Shown here piece after piece: positions 51,156 through 59,852 of a DNA stretch of 64,000 nt. Origin of the DNA: Brevibacillus formosus (GTDB lineage Bacteria > Bacillota > Bacilli > Brevibacillales > Brevibacillaceae). The notes below the pieces were generated by a model, which was not told the DNA's origin, did not search any database, and worked only from the letters and a program-made list of their open reading frames with translations. Position 1 is the stretch's first letter. Every line of letters begins with the position of its first letter. The DNA lies in assembly GCF_003013405.1 (NCBI RefSeq), contig NZ_PXZL01000013.1, positions 62,001 through 126,000 of the forward strand. The letters are read 5' to 3'. Both the position numbers and the translations under genes were made by a program.

Positions 51156-52715
51156 TTGTCCGTGACGACGATCATCTTTTTCCTTGCCGTCATTATCGGA
51201 ACGATGGCCATCACTTACTCAGCTGCCAAACAGACTGGGACGACGAGAGACTTCTATGCAGCAGGAAATCGTTTGAACGGGTTACAAAATGGCATTGCCA
51301 TTGCAGGCGATTACATGAGTGCTGCCTCGTTTTTGGGGATTGCGGGAACGATTGCGATGTACGGCTTCGACGGGTTCGTGTATGCGATTGGCTTTTTTGT
51401 CTCTTATCTGATTATTTTGTTTTTAGTTGCGGAGCCATTGCATAATTTGGGGCGCTATACGTTGGCAGACGCGATTGCCGTCCGGTTTGACAGTCGTTGG
51501 CTGCGTGGCGTTGTTGCCTGTACGACTCTATTAATTACGATTTTTTACATGCTGGCGCAATTAGTTGGGGCGGGTGCCCTCATTCATTATTTATTGGGAG
51601 TGCGTTACGATACGGCGGTCCTGATTGTCGGGAGCCTGATGACATTTTACGTCGTGTTCGGCGGGATGGTAGCGACCTCGTGGGTTCAGATTATTAAAGC
51701 GATTTTGCTCCTGACAGGTACATTGATCCTAAGTCTGACGGTGTTTGCGCGTTTTGATTGGAGCTTCTCTGAAATGTTTTCCCATGTAAGTACGATTACA
51801 CCTCTTCAGGAACAGTTCTTGCAGCCGGGTAATCAACTTCATGATCCACTGGAAACGATCTCCCTGCATTTGGCTTTGATTCTCGGTACCGCGGGACTTC
51901 CCCATATTATCTCCCGGTTGTTCACAGTCAAGGACGCAAAGACGACTCGAAATTCGATTTACACCGCTACCTGGGTCATCGGCGCCTTTTATTTAATGAC
52001 GATCTTTCTCGGTTTCGGGGCGAGCACGTTTGTAGGCTATGAGGCATTGAAAAATGTCGGCTTCGGGGGAAATCTGACCGTTACGCTATTGGCGGATGCT
52101 CTCGGTGGAGAGTTTTTGATGGCGTATATTGCTGCCGTTGCCTTCGCGACGATATTGGCAGTCGTGACAGGGCTAGTGCTCTCCGCCTCTTCTGCGTTCG
52201 CGCATGATGTCTACAGTCATCTTATCAGGCGAGGGGAGGCATCGGAAAAAGAACAGGTCACCATGGCAAAGCTTTCATCAGTAGCGGTGGGCGTGATCTC
52301 CATTTGGCTGGCTATCGGTGCAGAAAAAATGAACGTGGCGATTCTTGTTGCGCTAACGTTTGCGGTAGCAGCATCATCCAATTTGCCACTGCTGTTGTTT
52401 ACGTTGTATTGGAAGCGGTTTACCGTGCGAGGAGCGATTTGTGGCGTCCTGACAGGGTTAACGGCATCAGTAGTCCTTGTCATTTTGGGACCGACTGTTA
52501 TGCATCCCTTAACCGGACTTATTCGTGCGGAGCCACTATTTCCACTGACGAATCCTGGATTGGTCTCTATACCACTCGGCTTTTTAGGGGCGGTGCTCGG
52601 AACACTACTGGATCGACCTGATCCGGATGCCGAAATGAAGTACCAACGTGTACTGCTTCAGGCGTTGACGGGAATCCGAGTTCCACCTGGGGAAACGCAG
52701 CAGGAATCTGCATAA
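51156..52715 (+). CDS. Sodium:solute symporter, ActP/MctP-like (second copy)
   Basis: A 519-residue paralogue of the preceding symporter, colinear over its whole length (AIAGDYMSAASFLGIAG; GTAGLPHIISRLFTVKDAKTTRNSI). The TTG start at 51156 behind AGGGAG is preferred because MSVTTIIFF then aligns with MNVTAFLLF of the first copy; GTG 51162 is possible. The copies differ clearly in sequence, so this is an old duplication, perhaps with a different substrate or affinity. It has no DUF485 partner of its own. Confidence 0.92.
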   Translation: MSVTTIIFFLAVIIGTMAITYSAAKQTGTTRDFYAAGNRLNGLQNGIAIAGDYMSAASFLGIAGTIAMYGFDGFVYAIGFFVSYLIILFLVAEPLHNLGRYTLADAIAVRFDSRWLRGVVACTTLLITIFYMLAQLVGAGALIHYLLGVRYDTAVLIVGSLMTFYVVFGGMVATSWVQIIKAILLLTGTLILSLTVFARFDWSFSEMFSHVSTITPLQEQFLQPGNQLHDPLETISLHLALILGTAGLPHIISRLFTVKDAKTTRNSIYTATWVIGAFYLMTIFLGFGASTFVGYEALKNVGFGGNLTVTLLADALGGEFLMAYIAAVAFATILAVVTGLVLSASSAFAHDVYSHLIRRGEASEKEQVTMAKLSSVAVGVISIWLAIGAEKMNVAILVALTFAVAASSNLPLLLFTLYWKRFTVRGAICGVLTGLTASVVLVILGPTVMHPLTGLIRAEPLFPLTNPGLVSIPLGFLGAVLGTLLDRPDPDAEMKYQRVLLQALTGIRVPPGETQQESA

Positions 52716-52761
52716 AGCCTTTCCGTGTGCCCCACTCTAGGAGTAGAAGGAGGAGGGGCAA

Positions 52762-53073
52762 GTGGGTACGACGAAAGAGTCAGACGCTTTATCACATGAC
52801 CAGCCAGACGTTTATGAGCGCGCAAGGCTGGCACTGGATGATTTGATTGAGGAGCTATGTGAAGCGCTGGAAGAGGAAGATACCGAAGCCTATAAGCGAA
52901 AAGGCTATGAAATGATTGGAAGCTACTTTCGTGAGCCGGTCAATACCGGGGAGTTAACCTTGATTTATGCAGCGGTGCTTGCAGATATCCTCTATAAGCT
53001 GGAGTTGACACAGCAAGCGCAAGACGTAACGATGGTCCGGGATGAGTACAGCATGATGAAAAAAGACGATTGA
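52762..53073 (+). CDS. Acidic hypothetical protein after the symporter
   Basis: A 103-residue acidic protein starting at GTG behind GGAGGAGGGG. The middle is a helical acidic stretch (LDDLIEELCEALEEEDTEAYKRKGYEMIGSYF). No family recognised. Only 46 bp separate it from the symporter, so it is likely on the same transcript. Confidence 0.7.
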   Translation: MGTTKESDALSHDQPDVYERARLALDDLIEELCEALEEEDTEAYKRKGYEMIGSYFREPVNTGELTLIYAAVLADILYKLELTQQAQDVTMVRDEYSMMKKDD

Positions 53074-53075
53074 GT

Positions 53076-53104
53076 GGCGACTCCGTTTGAGGGTCGCCTT
53101 TTTC
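53076..53104 (+). terminator. End of the symporter locus
   Basis: GGCGAC(T)CC pairs with GG(G)TCGCC, then TTTTTC. Confidence 0.75.
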
Positions 53105-53184
53105 ATTGGCGCGACCCGGCCCTGCATGTTTCATTGGGCAATTATTCATACTACGGGTAAACGACATCAAAATGGGTGATTGGT

Positions 53185-54042
53185 ATGGAAAAGGTCGGGC
53201 TCGTTTTGCAGGGAGGGGGTAGCCGTGGGATATATACTGCTGGCGTTTTGGATTACTTTATGGAGCAGGAGCTATACATCCCGTATGTGATTGCCGTGTC
53301 AGCAGGTGCGTGCAATGGAGCGGCTTACTTGGCGAGGCAGCGCGGATTGGGCAAGATTTATCATATGAAATACATTCGCGATCCCCGATACTTTCACTAT
53401 AAAAATTTGATCAAGAAGCGCTCACTATTTGGTATGGATTTTATTTTCAATGAGATGCCTAACAAGCTGGAACCGTTTGCCTTTGATCGGTTTCGCGAAG
53501 CGAAGGAAAAGTTTGTCGTCGTTACGACGGATTGCACGACAGGGGAAGCTGTTTACTTTACGAAAGACGACTGTGAGGATATTTTCCATGTGATTCGAGC
53601 TTCGTGCAGTCTTCCGTTTCTATCGCCCAAGGTTACGATCAACGGACGTAAGCTATGGGATGGAGGCATCGTGCATCCGGTACCTTTCATGAAGTCCATG
53701 CTTGATGGCAATCAAAAGCATATTATTGTGCTTACTTCTTCATGTCCGCCAAGTGAGTGGATGCGCAAGCTTTCGTTTGTCGAGCGTCTTTTTTCCAGAA
53801 GTACGCGCTTGTGCCAAGCTTTTATTCGTCATTTTCGCATCTATTACGAGACTTTAGAGCAGGTCAAAGAGATGCAGAAGGAAGGTAAAGCGTTTGTTAT
53901 CGCACCTCCTGCGGGTACCTTTCTACGAGGTTTTGAACGTCAAGAGGAGAAGCTGGAGCATTATTACAGACAAGGCTACCAGGATGCTCATACCCAATTT
54001 TCTGGGCTTTGTACATGGCTTGGTCTTGGCAGGAACAGCTGA
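53185..54042 (+). CDS. Patatin-like phospholipase
   Basis: A 285-residue lipid acyl hydrolase. Oxyanion loop GGGSRG (10-15), nucleophile Ser39 and catalytic Asp159 (WDGGIVHP) are present. The serine motif reads AVSAG, so the first Gly of GxSxG is Ala, a change that may be tolerated. No signal peptide; acts on membrane lipid from the cytoplasmic side. The frame is open from GTG 53176, but ATG 53185 gives the usual family start. Confidence 0.88.
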   Translation: MEKVGLVLQGGGSRGIYTAGVLDYFMEQELYIPYVIAVSAGACNGAAYLARQRGLGKIYHMKYIRDPRYFHYKNLIKKRSLFGMDFIFNEMPNKLEPFAFDRFREAKEKFVVVTTDCTTGEAVYFTKDDCEDIFHVIRASCSLPFLSPKVTINGRKLWDGGIVHPVPFMKSMLDGNQKHIIVLTSSCPPSEWMRKLSFVERLFSRSTRLCQAFIRHFRIYYETLEQVKEMQKEGKAFVIAPPAGTFLRGFERQEEKLEHYYRQGYQDAHTQFSGLCTWLGLGRNS

Positions 54043-54162
54043 AAAATGAGGAGATATCTGCCTAGCGGATGTTTTTTCGGCAAAATCACGTGAAACAGGT
54101 TTTTCCAAAGCGAAGAAAGGGAAGAAGCATCAGGGGAGGATGGAATCAGGAGGAAAGACCCC

Positions 54163-55224
54163 ATGAAATATGTGAATGTAGACCTAGTAGAGCCAGGAGA
54201 CGTTTTGGCTCGAAGCATTTATACAAGCGAGGGCTTGACGCTCTTGCATGCAGGTGTCCAGCTGACTGTCGGAATGATTAATAAATTGCGTCGGTTTGGC
54301 GTCACGATGCTAAGCATCAAAGACCCGCTGCTCGATGAAGTGAAAGAGCAGGAGGTCGTCACGGAGACTACTCGGAAGGACGCAATCCGCAATCTGTCAC
54401 AAGCGATTTCGTGTGTGCAGTCTGGAAAAAATTTTGATGTCCGCGGCATTCAAAAATCAGTGGGAAGTATCATCGACGAAACCTTAAGAAATCGTCGCGT
54501 GCTCTTGAATCTGGGAGAAATTCGCACGACTGACAATGCTATGTACATTCATTCCTTGAATGTGTGCATGATGGCGACAGTAATGGGCGTAGGATTAGGC
54601 TATAATACGGCTCAATTAAAAGAGCTCGCCATCGGAGCCCTCTTGCATGACATTGGAAAGCTGTCAGTCGACAAGGAAGCCCCAGCCTATAAAAAGAACA
54701 GCAAGACTAATCATCATACGTGGCTGGGCTTTGATCTGTTGCGAAAAAAACATGAAATGAGCATTGTGTCCGCGCACGTTCCTTTGCAGCATCATGAATG
54801 GGTGGATGGTAGTGGGCAGCCACGAGGACTGACTGGCGATGAGATTCATGATTTCGCTAAGATTGTTGCGATTTGTAACTACTATGATAATCTCATCTCG
54901 CCTTTTTCAGCGGAAGACGAGACGTTGCCTGCGTATGAGGCTTGCGAAAAAGTCATGGGGCTCGCGGAGAAACGCTTTGATCATAAAATGGTCATTCACT
55001 TTTTGCGCTCGATTGCCATGTACCCGACAGGAACCTCGCTGAAGCTGTCGACAGGAGAGATCGGGGTGATTATTGACCAAAATAGAGGCTTGCCTTCACG
55101 TCCAGTCGTTCGGGTCATTCGAAGAGACCAGCAGGCGACTCGGCGGATGGTGGATGATCATGAGATTACGGACATTGATTTGAGTGAGAAGCCTACTATT
55201 TTTATCACTGCTGTCATGGACTAG
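54163..55224 (+). CDS. HD-GYP-family phosphodiesterase-like protein
   Basis: A 353-residue protein: an N-terminal DUF3391-like region (1-60), then an HD-GYP domain with H130, the HD pair 162-163 (LLHDIGKLS), H185/H186 and H210/H211. The signature that is normally HHExxDGxGYP reads HHEWVDGSGQP, with Gln at the Tyr position (216-220 GSGQP). All metal ligands remain, so c-di-GMP hydrolysis is possible but not assured. RBS AGGAGG. Confidence 0.9.
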   Translation: MKYVNVDLVEPGDVLARSIYTSEGLTLLHAGVQLTVGMINKLRRFGVTMLSIKDPLLDEVKEQEVVTETTRKDAIRNLSQAISCVQSGKNFDVRGIQKSVGSIIDETLRNRRVLLNLGEIRTTDNAMYIHSLNVCMMATVMGVGLGYNTAQLKELAIGALLHDIGKLSVDKEAPAYKKNSKTNHHTWLGFDLLRKKHEMSIVSAHVPLQHHEWVDGSGQPRGLTGDEIHDFAKIVAICNYYDNLISPFSAEDETLPAYEACEKVMGLAEKRFDHKMVIHFLRSIAMYPTGTSLKLSTGEIGVIIDQNRGLPSRPVVRVIRRDQQATRRMVDDHEITDIDLSEKPTIFITAVMD

Positions 55225-55250
55225 GACAGTGAAAGAATAGGACTCCCTAT

Positions 55251-55316
55251 CAGGGAATATCCCTACCAAGATCAGGGAAAACCCCTACATACACGTAGGG
55301 CCCACAGGGCTACAAT
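55251..55316 (+). promoter_or_regulatory. Stress-protein promoter with two phased dyads
   Basis: CAGGGAATATCCCTAC (55251-55266) and CAGGGAAAACCCCTAC (55273-55288), 22 bp apart, i.e. two helical turns. A TACAAT (55311-55316) without a good -35 follows. The dyad centres fall near -64 and -42 of the likely start (about 55323), activator positions. The form resembles NreC/DosR-type sites. Confidence 0.6.
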
Positions 55317-55387
55317 GGACTCAAGGCAGATGGGTACATAGAGCTACACCGCATTTGCCAGATGAAAAAGAGGAAGGACGTGTCATT

Positions 55388-56254
55388 ATGTCCCGTATTC
55401 TAGTCCCTGTTGATTTCTCAGCGCAGTCCATTCAGGCGGTCCGCTTTGCGCTGGCATACGCCAAAAATAAGCATGATATCACATTGCTTCATGCCATCTC
55501 TCCGTTCCCTTCACGCAATGTTGTCAGAAGGTTGGGACGAGATGTTGTAGAAGATTATCAATTGGATGAGGCAAGAGAAGATCTGAAAAAATTCCTGTCG
55601 ATTGTTGAAGAAGCCGGTATCACGTATGAATTGGAGATTGAGTTCGGAGAGCCGCATGAAGTCATTGCGAAGCACGCTGCGAATGACTATGCCGCTATCG
55701 TAATGGGAACACATGGCTACGGCCGCATTACAGGCTTTCTATTGCAAAGTGTCAGCTATCCGACACTCCATGATGTTAAAGTTCCGGTCTTCCTCATTGC
55801 AGAGGAGACAGATGAGAACCGCTTCCCTTGGAATAAAGTACTCATTGCAGTAGATGGCTCCGATCATTCGATGGAAGCTGCGAAAAAAGCCATCGAGATG
55901 AGTCAGCACCTCCCAGATGTATCGTATACGCTTTTGTCCGTTGTCATCCCACCAGTCACATATGCAGGTGTTTATGGCGTAGGCTGGGATAACATGAATA
56001 CACTCGAAGGTTGGGGACGTGAATCGTTAAAACCTTGCGAGGAGATGCTTGAAGCTGCATCGCTTCCTTTTGAAAGCAAGGTCGTGGTCGGAGATCCAGC
56101 GACTGTGATCCGTCAGACCGCTGAAGAAATCGATGCTGGACTGGTTGTGCTCGGTCATCATGGCCAAGGTGCAGTCGCAGGTACGCTGCTCGGCAGTGTG
56201 ACGTTTAAAACGATTCATCGTACGAAAACACCACTACTCATTGTGAAAGCATAG
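55388..56254 (+). CDS. Tandem universal stress protein
   Basis: A 288-residue protein of two UspA domains (1-145 and 150-288), each starting with the ATP-phosphate strand (RILVPVDFS; KVLIAVDGSDHS) and ending with the G-x2-G-x9-G/S loop (MGTHGYGRITGFLLQS; LGHHGQGAVAGTLLGS). The second loop is the better ATP-binding match. Usp proteins support survival under starvation or low oxygen. ATG 55388 is chosen over 55355 from family length and AGGAAGG upstream. Confidence 0.92.
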   Translation: MSRILVPVDFSAQSIQAVRFALAYAKNKHDITLLHAISPFPSRNVVRRLGRDVVEDYQLDEAREDLKKFLSIVEEAGITYELEIEFGEPHEVIAKHAANDYAAIVMGTHGYGRITGFLLQSVSYPTLHDVKVPVFLIAEETDENRFPWNKVLIAVDGSDHSMEAAKKAIEMSQHLPDVSYTLLSVVIPPVTYAGVYGVGWDNMNTLEGWGRESLKPCEEMLEAASLPFESKVVVGDPATVIRQTAEEIDAGLVVLGHHGQGAVAGTLLGSVTFKTIHRTKTPLLIVKA

Positions 56255-56265
56255 CATTTTATTAG

Positions 56266-56297
56266 AAAAAGCTGTCCGTTTGGTGGACAGCTTTTTT
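56266..56297. terminator. Bidirectional terminator between usp and MFS genes
   Basis: AAAAAGCTGTCC, loop GTTTGGT, GGACAGCTTTTTT. Confidence 0.85.
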
Positions 56298-56314
56298 GCT
56301 TGGTCGTATGTCTC

Positions 56315-57562
56315 TTACGATAGAGTTTGCGCCTGCTTGTGTTCGAGAAGTTGGTTAGCTCCATCTTGTGTTACTTCCGCCGAATCCCACTTGATTCGAT
56401 TACATCCCCATGCAGCGAGCAGAAGGATGACAGATGCAATCAAAAATACCGTAATCAATGAAGTCATCTGCATGAGCGGACCTGCTGCAAAGGAACCGAC
56501 CATCATGAGTCCGACCATGAGCGGTGAAATCGTTCCATTCACCCTTCCGATATATGCTTCATCCACGAGCTTGATCATGAACATACCGATTACAATCTGT
56601 AAAAATGCCATCCCTATTCCGGTAAAAAAGCGCATCGCTGCAGTTAGGTACATCCATACAGAGAGAACTTCTACGGCGACGGAGAGAGCGAAGAATATTA
56701 ATCCACCTGTAATGACCCAGCGACTATTCAAGCGTTCCAGATAAATGGAAGCCAAAATGCCGCCCAACAGCATACCCAAACCGTCTAGCGCGGTAAACCA
56801 TTGAATGGCTTCCTTGGAAAGTAAAAGACGATCCGTGATGACAAATACCTCCAGTGAATTGATAAAACCCGAGGATAAGCCCAGACATGAAAAGGTAATG
56901 GCGATCCGACGCAAGGCTGGTCGCTTTTTTACATAGGCAAAACCTGCTTTAATCTCAGAAAGGAGAGTTCCACCTTCCTCTGTTGCACTGGCAGTTGAGG
57001 TGGGAAGTATCAGCAAGATCAGTGCCGAGACGAAGAACAGGCCGGCCATCGTTAACAGGGAAGGGTAGATGCCCCACTGCTCAAAGAAAAAGGTACCAAC
57101 AATCGGGCCAACCAGCAGAAAAATCGAACCCGTACTTTGTGAAATAGACACAGCTGCTGCAACTTGCTCATCAGGAATATGACGCTTCATCATCTTGGCA
57201 GAAGAAGGCTGGGAGAACTGCGACACGACAGCCGAGATAAAGGTCGCAAAGAATACAGCGATCCACATCCCTTGCCAGAGCAAATACACGATGACCAATA
57301 CAGAGAGGGCGCTTAACAGGTTCCCGGCTATCATCGTTCGCTTCGGGTTCCAGCGATCAGCCAATGCCCCGCCAATAATCGAAAAAACCAAGATCGGCGC
57401 AAGTTCGATAGCAGTCAAAAGCGATACGGCGGTCGGATTGTTGCCGCTCGTCTCCATCACATAGTAAAGCAAGGCCATGTTACGAATCCATATACCGATA
57501 TTTTCTAATGTATCCGTGATAAAAACGGTGAGAAAAACTTTGTTTCCCCAAAGACCTTTCAT
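56315..57562 (-). CDS. MFS transporter, MFS_3/macrolide-efflux-like type
   Basis: A 415-residue 12-helix exporter. GGALADRWNPKRTMIAGN is motif A; RHIPDEQVAAAVSISQSTGSIFLLVGPIVG is typical of the MefA/enterobactin-exporter (MFS_3) group. Likely pumps drugs or natural products. The upstream gene on the same strand is a TetR regulator, and a TetR-type operator lies 27 bp before this start, so it is the probable target. Confidence 0.9.
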   Translation of the reverse strand: MKGLWGNKVFLTVFITDTLENIGIWIRNMALLYYVMETSGNNPTAVSLLTAIELAPILVFSIIGGALADRWNPKRTMIAGNLLSALSVLVIVYLLWQGMWIAVFFATFISAVVSQFSQPSSAKMMKRHIPDEQVAAAVSISQSTGSIFLLVGPIVGTFFFEQWGIYPSLLTMAGLFFVSALILLILPTSTASATEEGGTLLSEIKAGFAYVKKRPALRRIAITFSCLGLSSGFINSLEVFVITDRLLLSKEAIQWFTALDGLGMLLGGILASIYLERLNSRWVITGGLIFFALSVAVEVLSVWMYLTAAMRFFTGIGMAFLQIVIGMFMIKLVDEAYIGRVNGTISPLMVGLMMVGSFAAGPLMQMTSLITVFLIASVILLLAAWGCNRIKWDSAEVTQDGANQLLEHKQAQTLS

Positions 57563-57588
57563 AGGTCATATCACTCCCGAAAATTTAT

Positions 57589-57602
57589 ACCGAACGTCCG
57601 GT
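57589..57602. promoter_or_regulatory. TetR operator before the MFS gene
   Basis: ACCGAACGTCCGGT, an imperfect dyad between the TetR stop and the MFS start. It matches the minus-strand sequence of the site before the TetR gene at 12 of 14 positions. Confidence 0.65.
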
Positions 57603-57623
57603 TTAATTGAAGGTAAAAAAATG

Positions 57624-58217
57624 CTACTTGGCAACAATGCCATGCAGCAAAACGTCAATGCTCCTCTTCAGTAGAGCATGAAGACGCTCGTCATCCATTT
57701 GATAACCTACGTTAATCATTCCGTTCAAGAGCCCTTCCAGTATCATCGCCATTTCTTCGGGATCGCATGGGGCGAACTCGCCTCGGTCGATTCCTTCTTG
57801 GAAGAGCGAAGTATAGAGAGTATACGTGGAGCCAAGCATTTCCAGCACTTGTTCCAAAATAACTGGATCGGCGAGCTGGCTGCCGGAGAACTCTTCGCCT
57901 GCTTTTTTTAGAGGGTGGGACAAAAAATCCTCCAAGAAAAAAGCAGCTAAGCCGTACAGTTTATCGATGGATGTCTCGAATTCTTTTTCTTTTTCCTGCC
58001 ACAGGTCTACCCATTCGTTGTACTGCTTTTCAAGCAAATGCAGGAACAACTGCTCCTTGTTTTTGAAGTGGTAATAGAGGCTGCCCTTACTCGCTCCAGT
58101 TGCTTGGCAAATGTCCTCAATGGAAGTGGCTGAATAGCCTTTCTGAGAAAATAACTCGGTGGCTTTCTCTACGATATGTTGTTTGGTTTTCTCTCCATCG
58201 AGACGACGCTTTGACAT
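57624..58217 (-). CDS. TetR-family transcriptional regulator of the MFS pump
   Basis: A 197-residue repressor with helix-turn-helix TSIEDICQATGASKGSLYYHFKNKEQLF (31-58) and a ligand-binding C-domain of the AcrR/QacR kind (TetR_C subfamily). A dyad lies 24 bp before its start and a similar one before the MFS gene, indicating repression of itself and the pump until a ligand binds. Confidence 0.92.
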   Translation of the reverse strand: MSKRRLDGEKTKQHIVEKATELFSQKGYSATSIEDICQATGASKGSLYYHFKNKEQLFLHLLEKQYNEWVDLWQEKEKEFETSIDKLYGLAAFFLEDFLSHPLKKAGEEFSGSQLADPVILEQVLEMLGSTYTLYTSLFQEGIDRGEFAPCDPEEMAMILEGLLNGMINVGYQMDDERLHALLKRSIDVLLHGIVAK

Positions 58218-58240
58218 TTTTTAAAAGCTCCTTTTTCTAG

Positions 58241-58254
58241 ACTGAACGTTCGGT
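58241..58254. promoter_or_regulatory. TetR operator before its own gene
   Basis: ACTGAACGTTCGGT, a dyad with core GAACGTTC, 24 bp upstream of the TetR start codon; partner of the site at 57589. Confidence 0.65.
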
Positions 58255-58355
58255 TTAGTTTTAGTTTATTCGATCTAACAAGGAAGCGCAAGTGCTCGAG
58301 TGAGAAAAAGGGACAGAGGGAAAAGTAATAGGAAGCGAGGAAGGGAGGGATTACC

Positions 58356-59198
58356 TTGCAAATCGGTTGTCATGTCAGTATTCGTCATGGGTATGAGGAG
58401 GCGGCGAAAACTGCATACAAAGAAGGAGCACGATCATTTCAATTTTTTCCGAAAAACCCGCGTAGCTTGGGCGTCAAGCAATTCGATGCCCGGGATGCAG
58501 AACGGTGTCGCGTTTTTTGTCAGCAAAACGGTATGCTGTCGATTGCTCATACCTCATACCCGGTGAATCTTTGTGTCGAGGAGCAGGAGCTTTTCGCAGT
58601 GACAATGGGCTCCGTACGAAATGACCTTGAAATTGCCGAAGCTTGTGGAGCGTTGGGCGTAGTCGTTCACTTTGGCCAGTATAAAGGCGCGGATGTCCTT
58701 ACCGGTTACAAAATCATGATCCAGATGGTCAATCAAATACTGGATGGCTGGAATGGAAAAGCCCAGCTGTTAATCGAAAACAATGCCGGGCAAGGCAACC
58801 GTATGGGCACGACACTCGAAGAGCTTACACAGGTTCGACAATTGTTTGCTGAGCCACAAAAGGTAGGCTTTTGCTTGGATACGTGTCATGCATTTGCCAG
58901 CGGATTGTGGAAAGGGAATGATTGGGGGGAAGTAGCCGATCGGATGCGAGAGCTCGATTATTTTACGAGCTTGCGTGCCGTTCATCTGAACGATTCTGTT
59001 TATCCGAGTGGTTCCTTTCGGGATCGGCATGCCTCCATCGGAAAAGGAATGATCGGTGATGCAGCCATTGCCGCTTTTTTGCAAACACCCGAATTGCAAG
59101 GACTTCCCATCGTTCTGGAAACGGCGAGAGGCTCAGAAGGGGGACATAGCGAAGAAATCAAACATGTTCGTCTGCTTAGAGACAATTGGCAGGGCTGA
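58356..59198 (+). CDS. nfo: Endonuclease IV-family AP endonuclease (Nfo-like)
   Basis: A 280-residue TIM-barrel, zinc-dependent enzyme that nicks DNA at abasic sites in base-excision repair. Zinc-ligand segments are visible: GCHVSI, the middle LLIENNAGQG, GFCLDTCHAFASG, HLNDS and RDRHASIGKG. The usual ENTAGQG is ENNAGQG and the protein is slightly short, so it is a divergent member. TTG start behind GAAGGGAGGG. uvsE, another barrel repair nuclease, lies 49 kb away. Confidence 0.85.
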   Translation: MQIGCHVSIRHGYEEAAKTAYKEGARSFQFFPKNPRSLGVKQFDARDAERCRVFCQQNGMLSIAHTSYPVNLCVEEQELFAVTMGSVRNDLEIAEACGALGVVVHFGQYKGADVLTGYKIMIQMVNQILDGWNGKAQLLIENNAGQGNRMGTTLEELTQVRQLFAEPQKVGFCLDTCHAFASGLWKGNDWGEVADRMRELDYFTSLRAVHLNDSVYPSGSFRDRHASIGKGMIGDAAIAAFLQTPELQGLPIVLETARGSEGGHSEEIKHVRLLRDNWQG

Positions 59199-59249
59199 CC
59201 ATGTTGTGGTAGAGTGTGAAATGATGTGTTCAACACGGGAGGGGTACCT

Positions 59250-59651
59250 ATGAAAAAGCGTATTAAGGTGACGATTGCGGATTTTACTCATCTGACAGAA
59301 AACTTGAATAACCCGGAGGAGCTCGCTCTGTACGAAGCGGCGAACGGTAATACATACGATGCTGAAATTGAGCATGATGGATATGCGATTGTGGATGTAA
59401 CTGACGAGGATTACATTGAGCTGGCTCCAGGGGAGTATCAGCTGATGATCGAGGAGTGGACAAACGCCGGACAAATCGGCGAAAGGACACTGCAAACCAT
59501 GTCCGACCCAGCGGATGACAAAGCTTTGCTGTACCGTACAGTGGACAAGGAAGGAACGGAAATACAAGCACCGCAATCATTGCCGAAGCAAGTAGTCGAG
59601 CTGGTTGCAAATACGTGGTTTGGCAAAAAAGCAAAGAAGATTGAGGAGTAA
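59250..59651 (+). CDS. Acidic hypothetical protein
   Basis: A 133-residue protein (starts MKKRIKVTIADF, ends FGKKAKKIEE) with a beta-rich acidic middle (VDVTDEDYIELAPGEYQLMIEEW). No family recognised. ATG 59250 sits behind GGGAGGGG, 51 bp after nfo, and a terminator follows, so it ends the nfo transcript. Confidence 0.7.
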   Translation: MKKRIKVTIADFTHLTENLNNPEELALYEAANGNTYDAEIEHDGYAIVDVTDEDYIELAPGEYQLMIEEWTNAGQIGERTLQTMSDPADDKALLYRTVDKEGTEIQAPQSLPKQVVELVANTWFGKKAKKIEE

Positions 59652-59661
59652 TCCAAGAACG

Positions 59662-59694
59662 AAAAGGAGCGCTGCGAGGTAGCGCTCCTTTTTA
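59662..59694 (+). terminator. Terminator after the nfo pair
   Basis: AAAAGGAGCGCT, loop GCGAGGT, AGCGCTCCTTTTT. Confidence 0.88.
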
Positions 59695-59792
59695 TGCTAA
59701 TAAGAATGTATAGGCGCAATGAAGACCACACCAAAGGCTTGTTGTAGTCAAATTATCTAATGAGTAGCATGGAACATTGTGAAGATTATCCC

Positions 59793-59806
59793 TCAGTTTA
59801 AACTGA
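59793..59806. repeat. Perfect 14-bp palindrome
   Basis: TCAGTTTAAACTGA, flanked by weaker complementary bases (AAGAT ... ATCTT). It lies 47 bp before the nested inverted-repeat element and could be an operator for it. Confidence 0.4.
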
Positions 59807-59852
59807 TGAGGATCTTATGTTCAAAAGGTACCGATGAACCAACAAAGCTGGT

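Noticed and set aside
54085-54115. TGAAAC followed by CGAAG before the HD-GYP gene as an ECF promoter
   Set aside because: The spacer is only about 14 bp and the -10 is poor.
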